The translations under genes and the position numbers were made by a program. From Pampus argenteus (lineage: Eukaryota > Chordata > Actinopteri > Scombriformes > Stromateidae), in assembly GCA_036937835.1 (NCBI GenBank), contig CM072871.1, positions 7,235,501 to 7,299,500 of the forward strand: 64,000 nt of DNA, in the 5' to 3' direction. The notes under the pieces are model-generated. The model did not search any database. It was given only the letters and a program-made list of their open reading frames with translations, and was not told the DNA's origin. This document shows positions 51,591 to 64,000 of the stretch, piece after piece (within the stretch, counting starts at the first letter, position 1; every line of letters begins with the position of its first letter).

Positions 51591-52130
51591 TATGTATCCT
51601 AGCTATACAATGGTTTTAAATTTAAACGTTGAGGTGCAGAACATTTACACACAAAGTATTTTTATATTATATTTTTTTTTTGTATTTTGTACAGCTCATG
51701 TCAGACAACTTGAGAGACCAATTTATCAAAGAGTTTGGCCATTGTTAATCTGACTGGATGATATAAATAATACCTCTCAATCCTCAACTCGGTTTTCTAA
51801 ACACCCTAAAACATTACGCTCCACGTGTCAAGAGATAGTTCCTGTAACAAATGTAACAACAGTTACAGCATGTATATGTCTGCTCCAGCTCTGACCTTAC
51901 CTGACAGGGTTTGATGTGGTCCTACACAGCTTGTTACCACAGCAACACCCTGTTCTACTTTCAGAGTCATCTCAAACCTTTTCCCTTTTGTATTCATTTC
52001 ATTTTTTTTTTTTTACATTGTGAATCATTTGTGAACGTATTATGTATTTTTACAGCTGAAATAGTATCAAGTTTTAAAAACATTTTTAAAAGCTTTGTAA
52101 TCAAACTCATGAGGGGAAAATTTAATTATG

Positions 52131-52133
<3 letters not shown>

Positions 52134-52172
<39 letters not shown>
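52134..52172. repeat. (TA)n microsatellite
   Basis: About 19 TA units. Confidence 0.95.
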
Positions 52173-52177
<5 letters not shown>

Positions 52178-53241
52178 TAACCATCAGCTGCAATTGTATT
52201 ATTTTGTGTATAATATTCCTGATTTTATCAATGCTATATTTAATTTCAACGTAAGCACAGAAGGAAATGGATATACCTGTAATTTTAAAACAAATGACAA
52301 AGGTGGGTATAAAATCTTCTGAGGCCCAGGGGGCAGTGTTGGCTGTACATAATCCAGCTGACAAAACTGACAATTTGAACCTTTTTTCGAGGCAGATGGA
52401 GAAATTCTACAGGTATAATATAATCCTACATATTTCCTCACAAGGCTCATGTAAAACAGTTCTAATCTAGATGTTGACTAATACAAATAAAACATTGAAA
52501 ACAGGTGTGTAACAAGCCTGGGGACATTTTTGCTTTGGTCTTTTTTTTTTTTTTTTTTTTTACGTCCAATCTGAAAACAAGATTGTTTACTACCGCTGCT
52601 AAGCAAACAGATTGGAGTTGAACAGACAAAGCATAAAGCAAGTTTGATAGAGACACAACAGATCCTGAGGCCCAGGATCAGCAGCACTAATGGGATTAGA
52701 CCTGCCACACACTCGCCAAACACCAGGCTGTGAGCTGACAGAAAACGCTCAACGCCTCACAAAGTGAAAATTATTAAATCAAAATATTTCATTATTGTGA
52801 TCATGAAAAAACAAACCCTGTAACATTCAATGAATATTTAAGTTTGAGTTCTATTATTAGTTTTAGGTAAACTGCACCCATCTGAAAAATCCTCCCTCCA
52901 TTGCTGAGGGGGAAATGCTCCTTTTTTTTATTTCCACCCCTAAGGGGCAGCAGAGGCCTGCATTAACACAGAGGCAGCTCATCTTTGAGCAATGACTGTC
53001 AAGTGGTCGCCTTTCACTTCCACCACCAAGTATACAGCTGTAAGGAACAAAAGACCAAAAGTTTAACAGACACACTGACTGAAAAACATTCAGTGTTATG
53101 TTTTATGTTTGTTTTTTATTGATGTCTTTTGTCTTTTTTTTCCCTCTCTGTTAGCTGATTAGTTTTAAGAGTAACTTGAGGTTTTACAGGATAAACAAAA
53201 AGGTAAGTTTAAAGGGAAAGACAAATCCTCTTTCTCTTTGT

Positions 53242-53289
53242 CATACACACACACACACACACGTACACACACACATATACACACACACC
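53242..53289. repeat. Interrupted (CA)n tract
   Basis: CA units broken by CGTA and TATA. A 20-plus A-run follows at about 53,425-53,446. Confidence 0.85.
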
Positions 53290-53449
53290 ACGCACTCTTC
53301 ATTTAGGGAGCTCGTTTTCCTTCTTTCAGCAAACAAGTTGATATGCTGAGACAGAGCTGCTGGGTGGGCTCCTCTGCAGGAGTGGTCGTCGGTTCAAGGC
53401 TATCAAGTGAAGTGTTGTTTCATTAAAAAAAAAAAAAAAAAAAAAATGA

Positions 53450-56400
53450 AATGAGGCAAAAGTTTGGTGATAAGTGAAGAACGTGGCTGGGACGGTTCTG
53501 TGGGTCGGCCTGTGGGATGCGACAAAGATTAATAAAGAGAGCAGGTCTGTGAAGGGAGAGGGTGACGGTGAGGTTAGCTGAAGCTGAAGACAGCGCTAGA
53601 TGAAAGTGGGAACTCTCTCCCACAGCTGTCAGCAGTTTTTAATGTGAACTTTGCTATTGATTGGCAGAGCCGGCCAGGTTCTACCACCAAACTTTTCTAG
53701 TTTTGTCAAGTGTTGGATCAATTCTGTGATATGAAGAGGTCAGTATCAGGTTTGTCATCTTGAGAATGTACTTAACTAATCCAAATCTATTGTATTGTCA
53801 AACTACTAACTGTTGTTGATTGTTGATTGTTTGTGAATATAAGAATCGTGTTGTTTCATTTGTGTAGCTGTCAAATGCTTGTTTGCAGTATAAGGTCAGT
53901 ATTAGGCTCCAGCTTGACTCCAAAGAGCCAAGAACCTATTTCAATCCGTTTAAAGTGCGTGAAATCAGTATCTATATATTTATCTCAGATACAAGTGAGG
54001 TTGCATGTAGAATACAGTAATCTTTAGCCTTTACACAGCACTATAATTGAATCAAGCCATGATCTTTCATCCCTGTAGTTATTTTAAGACATGAATGACA
54101 CAACAAAAATTGAAATGCAACCCCCCCACCCTCCTTTTCCATTTCAACAAAAGGTCAGAAATTCAATCACCACTGCTGCTATTGCTATAATAATATATGT
54201 ATGGGAAACAGCTACAGTTACTGACGGCCAAATTCTTTGGCTGCCTGTGGTCATTTTGTCTTGCCTAAGAACAGAGGCGTCTCTCACCGGAGTTATCCAT
54301 TAATCCCAGCAGGCTGAGAGGGAAAGCGCACAACACCAACAGATTCTTTGATTCTTAACTGTGTTTGTGCCGTTTTGTTCATTTAGATCCACATGTCAGC
54401 AGTGTGTGTTTATACAGAGACATTACTCCCATCTGTTTTTAATCTCTTGTTTGATAATTATCTATTTTATATAATTTCTGATTATTATTATTTATTTTTT
54501 TTGTAAATTCTGTAATTAATTTTCCCTTTTTGCAGTGAAAAGAGTCAGCTTTGATTCACACATTGTCTGCAGTATTTCCACACAAATGACAACATTTATT
54601 ATTGATATATAGTAGGTACATATATAAAAAAAGCAAATGCATGTGTTTCTTTAGATGCATAAATCTTAGTTATATAGAAATACACTGATACTAAACTAAC
54701 AGGAGATAAAAATAAAAAAAAAGAAAATTAGCAAGAACACACATCAAAAATCAAAATCATCAAAATGACCAAAAGTCTAATCTTGTTTGTCTCACACACT
54801 GACACAGTTTTACTTTCATCAGCCTGCTCACCATCATATTTTAACATTGTTTTCAATATCAAAGACTGTAACAAGAGTAATTCTGAGAGGTGTGAGATAA
54901 GAAAGTAAAGCAGCGGGCAACAATGTTAACAAGTACAAAAAAAGTGAGAGAGGGAATGTGTGTTGAGGTGAGGGAGGTAAATAGAGGAAGTGGAGTTCAG
55001 TCAAAATAAGCAGCCTCATTAATGCATTGTCACAGTTTTCATTAGATCCCAAGAACAAGCAACAGCAATATAAATCACGTAGAAAGAGATGTGAAGGAAA
55101 CAAATAGACCTAATAGACAATCTACAGATTAGACTGAAAACCTGAACCCCTGCATCACTCTGGGTGTTTATACACACGTGTGTGTGTGTGTGTGTGTGTG
55201 TGTGCTTTACTATACAAGACGTAGTGAATTACTGTAGCCTGTATCTTAAGCAGAGTATTAATAAATCTGTAAAGAACGTCAGAGCAGCTTTTGACAGATG
55301 AGAATAGAATGAAGCCACACAAAGTGAATATCAACATATCAACCCCCACATGTACTCTTCATAGGACACAGTAATACAAGTAAAATGTAAAAAAACAAAA
55401 AACATAATTCCTTCTTGATTCTATGTTTAGGTCACACGTTGTTAAAGTGTTGTCTTCCTCATAAACAGTGTTTAATAATTAAAAATGTATATCTAAAGTC
55501 ACATAATAGTGATAAAGAATGCGAAAATTATTAAATGTCTCGATGTCTGGATATTGCAAATTCACCATTTTCCTGTTGCGAAGAAGAGAAGAATGTTTGC
55601 TATCGTGACCTTTTTTTTTTTGTTCTCCCACTGTGTGCTTGCTGTTTTTTTGCAGCAGGCATTTTTAAACTCTTGCATCTATTACCTTTCACCGGGTAAA
55701 TACCTAATGCTGGAAACATTTGTCAATGTATGCAGCTGGCTGAACAGAATAGATTATTAGGAAGTGAGGGGAAAAACACACTGCTTCTCTCACATAAGGC
55801 TTTCCATACAAAGTGTGTTTCTCTAAGTCACACTTAAAGAAGCTGCGAAAAAAACCAGCAGCATTGGCTATTTGCTGACATAAACTGTGATTCATATTCA
55901 CTAATAAGAAACATACTATTATCCAAATAGATTATGACCTGCGGCACATTAGTCAAGTAAAATGATTTATTTACATATAGTAATTACAGAAAAGAAAGAC
56001 AACGGAAAAAAATAAAGAATAAACACATCTTGAACTGCAGCTATTGGAGCAGAATGTTGTTTGTATGTTTGTTTGTTTTTTCGAGTGTGTGCAAAAAGGT
56101 GCAAATGACAAGTTGTTGTGTAAGGATATTTATGCGGTTTGTATTGTGGTGTTTACATCAAGCCTCATTAGAGATTTATAGCTTATGCACTGCAGCTCAT
56201 TCACTCAGAAATGCTGGGGTCAACACAGTGGAAAAGCATAAGTGAGCTGACGCTTATTGTAAATTATTGAATGAGAATACAAATACAAATTACTGAATAG
56301 CAATAGGCCTCATAATCTGGATATTGAGACTTTAGATACAATATGCAAGAAATATTAAACGGAAAAAATAAAATAAAATCTGGACATATTTGAAATGAGT

Positions 56401-57550
56401 CCCCTATTAATGTTTTTTTTTTCAATAATCTGCTGAGAAAGTAGCAGAGTATGTATTTTTTTTGCTAGTTAAGTTAATTTTTTTATATTCAAAACAACAC
56501 AAGCTTGGTTTGCTGACAAGGACAAAGCAGAAGAAATCATGTTATTTCCTGGTACATACTGTGTTTTTAATCCAACAACAAGAGTGATACATAACACAGT
56601 GATATTCTTTGTTGAATGAAACATTTCAAAGAAACATATTCAACAATGTCTCAGCCACTGGCAGTAGTCCTCCACAGAAGGTTACAGACAACTGGAATGA
56701 GCTTGGCTGTAGTAAAGAAAAACTGAAAACATCAATAGTATACTGGCCTCCTGTTGGGTCCTGTGGCCAGTGTTGTGCAAACAGCAGAAAGTTGCGGCGT
56801 GTGAAGGGTAATGGGACATCCAACGCCAGGGGACAGCAGGCGGCAGAGTCACACACCGCTGCCGAAAGAAAGATGAAGTAATCTTAGGAAACAAGTAGAC
56901 ACACTCCACTTCGAATTTCGCCCCAAACAAGATTAAAGTGACATTATTCTATGAGAGTGTGGCAAGAGTATTAATCTTACACATAGAGGCAGAGGCTAGA
57001 CAAACACAGGCAGGCTGCGAGAGTATGGGAGCACATTCTTTATTTTGTCAGTATATGGTGAGCTTTAGAAGTAGCTGAGAGAGCACCATCATCTCATTTT
57101 GTAGAGCAATGATATCCTGTTTTTGTTTTGTTTTGTTTTTTTGTTTTTTTTTTAATAATTTTGATAGCATCCACTGTGCAAAACACCATCATTTCACACA
57201 CACATGGATTGGTAGTTTATATCATTGTGGTCTGAAGCTGGTCAGTATTTTCCTGTGCTTCAAAATTAACCCAAAAAAAACTGCCCTTTGTCAATTAAAA
57301 CAAATAAACAAACAAACAAAAAAGTATAAAACAGATTCATAATAAAAACAACACAACAGACAAAGCAGACTGTTTGCATGTGAACTGTATATGCACGTCT
57401 ATGTGTGTATGTATTGGATCTGACAGTCTACGTGTTGACATGTGGGGTGTGATTATATGAATCCAAAACTCATTCGGTTTTCACTTTTTTGTTGTTGTTT
57501 TTTTTTAGACATTGTTTGATGAATTTCCAAATAAATGCTGTGACAAGGTA
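53450..57550. other. AT-rich intergenic DNA; no gene recognised
   Basis: Only short chance open frames, homopolymer runs, and a (TG)n at 55,179-55,204. Nothing here has paired splice signals with a plausible protein. Confidence 0.6.
55179..55204. repeat. (GT)n microsatellite
   Basis: About 13 GT units. Confidence 0.9.
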
Positions 57551-57569
57551 GAAAAGTAAGTTACGCCTG

Positions 57570-57960
57570 AGAACTAAAGAAATCCCTCCCATGCCATTTA
57601 GGAATTCATCAGCTTCAAATCTATTAAATAAGCGTTACATTGAGGTTTTGTTTAGAACCTGTTGCATAAATAAGCCAGTCCCTAAAACCCCACTGAGAGA
57701 AAGACAGAGCTTTAATGAGTGGGGTTTAAGCCCCTCCGCCCATCTACTCCTCCACCCTCAGCTTGGTCTCCTAATGAGCCATCATCATGCAAAACTGCCA
57801 GCTTGATACACATTAATTGGATTTTCACTTTTTCACCAATTAATTGACCAGCATTGTCATGTTGGCCAGCCTCTGAGGGCTTCAAAGAAAATGGGGTAGC
57901 GTCCCATTTTTACTCTCACTGACTCTAATAGCCGCTGACTGCAGAGAGGAAGCATTTTTT
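57570..57960. promoter_or_regulatory. Candidate conserved non-coding element with inverted homeodomain sites
   Basis: ATTAATTGG at 57812-57820 and its exact reverse complement CCAATTAAT at 57836-57844 face each other across 15 bp. A further CTAATGAGCCATCATCATGCAA lies just upstream. The block has balanced composition, few low-complexity runs and no supported open frame. These are hallmarks of vertebrate developmental enhancers; conservation is not measured. Confidence 0.4.
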
Positions 57961-59739
57961 TTCTTCTTTTCTTCTTTACTACCGAGATCAGCTATCTCAT
58001 TATAGGCTTATGACATTTGTTGGAGCCAATCCCTTTGTGGAGAGAAAACAGTTTGTGTGCTGCTCAGTTGAAGCCTTTACAGTTTGTTAACCTGCCTCTG
58101 CCATTGCCAGGGCCCCCGGGGGGGAAGCCTGATGTGCAGTGAGTGACTCAGATTCCTTGCACCCTAGAGGACAGACCACAGGGTGAGGGGACAGCAATCC
58201 CACGCCGCCTTGTTCAACAAGCACCAAAACAAGGAATGAATGCAGCCATGGCATTTCACAACGGTTATTTGATATGTTGACACATCAGTGGTGTTTCGAA
58301 TTCTGCCAGAGGGATTTTGTTCACATGAATCCTTGCAGTTCAAATCCACTCGAGGAAGGTGCAGTGGAACTAATATTTTTGTCACTCTGTTGGATTTAAT
58401 ACAAAAAAAAAAAATGAAAGCAAAGACAAACATGACCTTTTGTTAATCATCTACCCAAAACTGATATTTAGAGGTCAGATCCTAGTTATGTTGTTGAGTT
58501 TGTGTCATGACTTTGCTTGTTTAAATATTAACTAACTCTTAATGCTGTTTCTAGTTGGGCTCCATGGTGATGACGAGGATAGTGGCAAGCCAAAAATAGC
58601 AGCATCTGTTCATCCTGATAAGCAATTATTTACAAAGACAAAGCAAATTCTGTCTAAAAACTGAAACTGAAACGCATATAATTGAAGTTTACCACGTGTC
58701 ATTCCCTTTGCATTTTGTGTATTGACTTAGTTATGATAGTTATACATGTTCCTTTAAAGAGCACTCCATCGATTAGCACTCAAAATGGACAATAAAAAGA
58801 ACCAGAGCGCTTTCTTCCTCTGTCATCACTGACTGTTTGTTCAGAGAAGTGTGTGTTATGCTAGGAGTAGCTAACGTTGGTCACAAGTTTCCAGTGACAT
58901 CACACAAAGCCCACAAAAGGATTTGTACAACTTCTTTTTTCACATACGGGGCTCGCCGAGACCCGTAAACAGACTCTGATGTGTAAAATCAGAGTGGAGT
59001 TCCCCTGATTAACCAACAGCCATGACAGATTTGTGAACAAACCCAGACCTGCTCCGACCCCGAGAGATTAAACTCATTGAAATGAACAGTAAAGACCAGA
59101 ACGGGGGCCCGGTTAGTAATCGGATCAAAGTGTTGCCATGAAGACGACATCCTGAGGCTGACCATAGTTTGACCATAGTATAGCTCATTATGCCTGCATC
59201 GCTTTGCTCCACTGACCAGTGAGCAGCTTCAGGTCAGGATGACGTGAACCATTGACTGGTGCATGTGGTGAAGTTAGCATGCCGAGCATTTTCTTGATGT
59301 TATTTAAACATCGGTTATGCTGTAAATGACCTTCCATCATCAGAGAAAAGGAGAAATAAACACATTGATTGAGTGAGGTTATGGTTTAATGCAATGCAGC
59401 AAACTATTCTGTCAAATTAATCAAATCACAGTGAAACAATGGAAATAATTCATTTGTTATACTGAAAGTACTAAAAAAAAGGTATTATTGTGTCTGAATT
59501 ATAGGATGGGGTAACTTTTTGCATCAGTGGCTTTCAGAGAACAGAGTGTTATTGATCCTCTACTTCATCTTGACAATTATTTAATGTAATAGCTGTCTAA
59601 AAAGGTGCGATTCAATGTTTAAGGCACTCATCAACCTGAAGTGTACAGAAACAACAGTTACAACAGCTCCCCAGGGTCAATGAAAAGACACTCTGTCAGC
59701 TACTCTTTTTTAAAGGTAATTTTGCAGTAGCTAAAAATA

Positions 59740-60260
59740 AACCATTCGCCTCGAATCAATATCCTTCCCAGTCAGGGAAGGTTGAAGGTTAGAGGTCAAA
59801 CCTGGACAAAACCATGCGATTAGTTAATCAAGGCCAATAGCCTTAATTAATCGATTGAGGGTTCGAGAGGAGCGGTTCATAACGTATAACGTGTTGGTTT
59901 CCGTAAACCGTAAAGGATTCCATTATTTATGTAAGAGTGTCCATTATGTCACATTGGGGAGAAAAAATAGGCGTTTTTTAATGCCATCAACGTTTAATCA
60001 AGCAGAACTTCATTAATCCACATAATTAATTGAGCAGGCTTTGCTATGTTCCTTTTGCTACCTTTACTTTCTGGTCGGACGGACATGTTTCACCATTATT
60101 GTTGTCCCATCCCTCCAAGGGTTGTGAGTTAATCTGCATGACCCAGCACCTGTCACATACTAATAAACACAGAACTAATTGACTTTGTTGCCCCACTTAT
60201 CAGCTGCCTCACCAGTCAAAGCAACCTCTGAGATTGTTGTTTGTTTACAGCAAGACTACC
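59740..60260. promoter_or_regulatory. Candidate conserved developmental enhancer
   Basis: Dense homeodomain words: GCGATTAGTTAATCAAGG, CCTTAATTAATCGATTGAGG, CATTAATCCACATAATTAATTGAG. Also GTTTAATCAAG, an E-box CACCTG, TTGTTTGTTTACA (FOX/SOX-like), CpGs scattered without clustering, and no coding match. It is the strongest non-coding island in the window by texture. Confidence 0.45.
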
Positions 60261-61290
60261 AGGTGTGTCTCATCAACCAAGAAAAATATAGTTTATTATA
60301 TTAGTGCGATGGGGGTCATTATAGTGTGAATAATGTATCAGAAATTAGCTTAAATAAAACAGGCCTTTTGACGAGGACAGGACAAGGAAATTAAAAAGAC
60401 AAGAAGGTTCAAGTGTTTGTTCCTATAATGTAGGTATGAAATATATTAATACATTTAGTTTTATGTGTAGATATCTAGTTATCATGTTTATAATATACTA
60501 ATAGACTTACAATATAAGACACCAGACATGCTGTTGCAGTGTTGAAACATGAACATAACCTCTCATATAAAATATTACATTGCAAACAGTTTGACAATTA
60601 AAATCTGCCAAAAAAAAGGTTCCCATCCTATAATTGTCCTTCCAGGGGAACAAAGCAAATCAATGTCCACTCATGACCCTTTGTCACAATTTAAATATGT
60701 ATGTGATTTTGCGAGCAGTTCTATCATTTCCATTTCTATTTTGTCATTTGCTCTTATCCAAAGTGAGGGAAGATAATCAAACATTAGAAAAGCTGTGTTA
60801 CAAATTCTCAAATAGCTGTCCAGGTTATGAAGAGTAATGATTTATTTTAATTTAAAGACTGACCTTGTATTTTCTTGTATTGTTGAGTCTGAAGAGTATA
60901 AAAAACTGGACATGTCACAATAAAAAAAAAAGCTAAATATTAGAGATAATTCACAAGAAAATAAATATAATTTGCATTGCAGGAAATCATCTAGATTTTC
61001 GGATTTATCTCGTGACTGCTTTAGGGTTAGTCTATGCCCGTTGCAATATAAAGTAACGAGTGTCATCGAGCCGTAGAGATGGCAGCCTCCTCAATCAGAC
61101 GGATGAACACGTTGGCAACAAACACGAGTTCTGACCGTGTAAAGCTATGCCTGACGTGTCCTACTTCTCCAGCAACACTGCAGTGAGAAAATGTGCCAGC
61201 TTTGTACAGAATAACATGCTACGATGTGATCCCGCTATACGCCATACATCTCCCTCTCTCTGTTGCTCTTGTTGTCACTTTCCCTCAAAC

Positions 61291-61323
61291 ACACACACAC
61301 GCGCACACACACACACACATGCA
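61291..61323. repeat. Imperfect (CA)n tract
   Basis: CA units with a CGCG interruption. Confidence 0.85.
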
Positions 61324-61589
61324 CAATAGCAACTCAAAGTTTTTCCAGGGTATTTCTCGGTTAATTAACAGATTAGCGGTGTGGGGCAGCGCTGAAGTTC
61401 AGAGGTCAAGACTAAACCCTCTAACTGGGAGGATAATCAGTGGCAGGTGGGTCCACACTTCTTCTGTTGTCGCTCACACACAAACCCCTCCCCTCTTGAC
61501 TTGACTTGTGGCAAAATAACCCCCCTCCGTCCCCATCCATATAGGTTGCCAATGCTCTTGACTCCAGGCACTGTTAATGCACCTGAAAG

Positions 61590-61607
61590 CGAGAGAGAGA
61601 GAGAGAG
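61590..61607. repeat. Short (GA)n tract
   Basis: Nine GA units followed by a G-run. Confidence 0.8.
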
Positions 61608-62693
61608 GGGGTAATAGGTGTGAGGAGAGGATAGAACAATATTTGAGAAAGCAGGAGGAGAGGCCTGCACCGGATAAGTTCCCGGAAATGTGCCATCCTT
61701 TCAAACACACTGCCAGGACCCATATTTACAAAACTGACCAGTAGGATTCTCTGAACACAGTTTCACTGAAAGGAACCGGCACCATAGGACCGTAGGACCG
61801 TAGGTCTGCGGCTGACGCTATAAAATAGAAATACAATAAAGGAGACGGGTGCAAAGAGAATGAGGGCTTGAAGCCCCCTAAACCCCCCCTACTTTTTCTT
61901 CTTTTTCTTTTTTCTTTTTTAACTCTGTCTCCATTCACTCCTCCCATATTCCATTCCAGGTTCTGCTTGGTGGAGAACTCCATTGTGAGTTTGTGAATGG
62001 GAGACTTTGGGAGTGTCTCTCCTTCTATTAATTAGGACTGGCCAGCGTTTCCGCTCCCCTGTGAGCCCCCTTCATTATTATTTCTTCACATTCTTTTGCA
62101 AAAGTTAACCCCATTCCTTCATTCTCACTTCAAAGACATCTGACAAAGACGCGGAGCAGGAAAAGAAACCAGGCGAAAATTTAAAGTTTGAATATCAGAA
62201 CATCTGTTTACTCTAATAATTATAGCAAGTGAACAGCTATTTAGGCCTATATTCACTGCAAATATAACAAAACTATCAGGCCCATTTAGAAGCAAATTAA
62301 ACAAAAACACCATAAACACATGAATCAAATATGCCGTTAAATTCCTGACATATTAAACATGTATTAAAAGGAGTAGGATTCTTGGATGCAGGGTTAACAC
62401 ACAAAATGGTTAGCGCAGACTTCAGAGAAGACAAACGTATGTTATTAAGTACTTTAATTCACAGAGTACAAATGCACTTATTGAATTACCAAACCTAAAA
62501 TACACCTCCCCTGCATCTGTTGTGAACACGAGTGTGCAAAGAAGCTCGGGGTGCATTCTACTGCTGCCCAGCGGGCATCCATTTGCTGCAGAAAAAATCA
62601 CTTTGCCTCATTAGCTACACACACTCTTAGTTTGTCACAATGCCTTTGCTTGAGTCCTGCTAACAGAGCTCCCTCCCTCTTCTCTTTCTCTAG

Positions 62694-62726
62694 GTGGAGA
62701 CTTCAGGGGCCAGAGGCACAGTTTGG
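62694..62726 (+). other. Candidate 33-nt microexon of an unidentified gene
   Basis: A pyrimidine-rich acceptor (CTCCCTCCCTCTTCTCTTTC then TAG) ends at 62693. It is followed 33 nt later by the consensus donor TTTGG|GTGAGT. Length is a multiple of three and the segment is open in all three forward frames, so it could be inserted without shifting frame. The flanks on both sides look conserved in texture. I cannot name the gene, and no second exon is found in the window. Confidence 0.3.
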
Positions 62727-63399
62727 GTGAGTGAGGCCTTTTCTTTCTACCCCTCTCCTAGCTGGTTTAAGGGTTGTAATTATCTTTTGCTGGGGGAGGC
62801 TGTAAATTGGATTAAAGTGGAGGGTCTCGGCTGACTGAATCACCCCCCCCACCCCCTTTCAACCCTCCTCTCCCCCCACCATCTCACCACTTGGTGGGCC
62901 ACACGCTGATAAAGTGCGGAAAACCGGATTTGGATTCAGCCTCAGCATTCATGGCTTCCTGCCGGAAAAAATGAAATTTTCCAACAGAAGGGGCCAGTAT
63001 GCCTGTGGTATCTGCCCATGTGGTGTGTTTCATCTGGCCTCACTCTTCCAGAAACACCATTACCTACGTTATCAGTCTGAAGCGACTCAGCCTGACTGGA
63101 CTGGGAAGCTTGGCCAACTACTATCCATATAGTCTCTGTCCATCTCAGTGTTGTAGCTCTCGTCAGGTCTGGTGGACACCTGAATTAAAAAAAATAAAAA
63201 TAAAAAATAATAATGTAATTGGTTATTTATTCAGGTTTTTGCTGTAAAGTATGTTGCATTTTTAACTGATAGGCCTGATCTTCATTAATAAATTGGAAAA
63301 TGGAAAATTTAATGCTCACAATTTATGCAATTGGATACACTAATAAAACATTATAGAGAGAATATTAAGGCAATTAAATTCAAATTTGGGGGGGACAAA

Positions 63400-63670
63400 A
63401 CAGAAAAACCAGATACATAATGGAAACAAGGACTTTTTTTAGGGCCGAAGTGGTTTTTCGTGGTGATCGTAAAATTCTAATCCTGACGCCGGATGTCTAC
63501 AGGTCTTTGCGGATTGCCGGGATACTGGTGCGTGAAATGGCAAGTCTACCTTTCCAAATGATGCAAACCCCGTTTTCACTGAAATCTCAAAAGCTTTTAC
63601 AACTCGTGGCAGGTGCAGCATTTGCATTGAATGGACTAGTCTACGGAGATTGGTGCCCATGACTGTATCT
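63400..63670. other. Composition island open on both strands; identity unknown
   Basis: A GC-balanced block in very AT-rich DNA. It is open for 80 codons forward (63420-63662) and 73 codons reverse (63660-63439). Neither translation resembles a protein I recognise, and no splice sites bracket it convincingly. It may be an exapted repeat, a conserved non-coding element or a decayed retrocopy fragment. Confidence 0.25.
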
Positions 63671-64000
63671 GAAACCCTGCTTACTTAGAGAAACTTCTAC
63701 TTTGCTTTTTATTCCCTGAAAGATTATATAGATTTTTTTTCTTTTGGATTGATGAATTATATTTTTCATGTATTATTACATAAGGATTTTTTGAATGCAT
63801 GAGTATTTGTGGTTATGGTGGTACACTGTACAGCATAGTACACACATGTATCTACATATAGATGTTATATACGAGTGGAAGCAAATTGAATTATACCATT
63901 TAAGGTCTAGAAATGTATTTCTGTGAATTATAATACTGAATATGAATCTGGGAAATTGCAACAAATCTATTAGCAATGTTACATTGTAATTACTGACAAA

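Noticed and set aside
53330..53446. Possible tRNA-derived SINE (GGTTCAAGGC B-box-like word followed by an A-run)
   Set aside because: No convincing A-box or tRNA-like fold, and no flanking target duplication seen.
7124..59071. A 17-bp word (ACCCCGAGAGATTAAA with a leading G) present near 7,124 and near 59,055
   Set aside because: A shared 17-mer in 64 kb is rare but not impossible by chance, and the flanks do not match.
61726..61983. Minus-strand 85-codon frame rich in Lys/Arg
   Set aside because: Arises from a TTTTTCTTC tract; no homology recognised and no splice context.

Overview
The window is vertebrate nuclear DNA, almost certainly from a ray-finned (teleost) fish. It is AT-rich and rich in (CA)n microsatellites. 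It holds five split protein genes with short introns, and each reads as the fish orthologue of a human gene. Exon boundaries were placed by hand from GT/AG sites, reading phase and remembered human homologues. All five coding sequences assemble without frameshift or internal stop.

Layout: (1) 2.3-6.1 kb, minus strand: rgr, the RPE/Müller-glia retinal G-protein-coupled receptor (7 exons, 295 aa). (2) 9.3-12.8 kb, plus strand: lrit1 (4 exons, 651 aa). (3) 14.4-17.4 kb, plus strand: lrit2 (3 exons, 573 aa). (4) 21.3-32.9 kb, minus strand: cdhr1, the photoreceptor cadherin (17 exons, 876 aa). (5) 39.8-41.4 kb, plus strand: chst3, chondroitin 6-O-sulfotransferase (440 aa, probable leader exon near 37.9 kb). 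Genes 1-4 keep the order of the human 10q23 block (CDHR1-LRIT2-LRIT1-RGR), a compact retinal neighbourhood. chst3 belongs to a different part of human 10q.

From 41.4 to 64 kb I find no convincing protein gene. It contains microsatellites, one decayed Tc1/mariner-like element, one probable dispersed repeat, and several islands dense in homeodomain-type TAATTA/ATTA motifs that look like conserved non-coding regulatory DNA. A 33-nt stretch at 62.7 kb has perfect splice signals and could be a microexon of a gene beyond the right edge.

Function: rgr serves retinoid photochemistry in RPE and Müller glia. cdhr1 works at the base of photoreceptor outer segments, and the LRIT proteins act in retinal neurons. 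Promoter-proximal motifs fit this split: a MITF-type TCACGTGA palindrome lies upstream of rgr, and CRX/OTX-type TAATCC sites lie upstream of lrit1, lrit2 and cdhr1.

Most interesting observations: a 123-codon His/Pro-rich reading frame continues in frame past the lrit1 stop (TGA followed by C); cdhr1 carries a second, phase-compatible terminal exon with its own transmembrane segment; lrit2 has a possible alternative C-terminus; and there is a candidate microexon at 62.7 kb.
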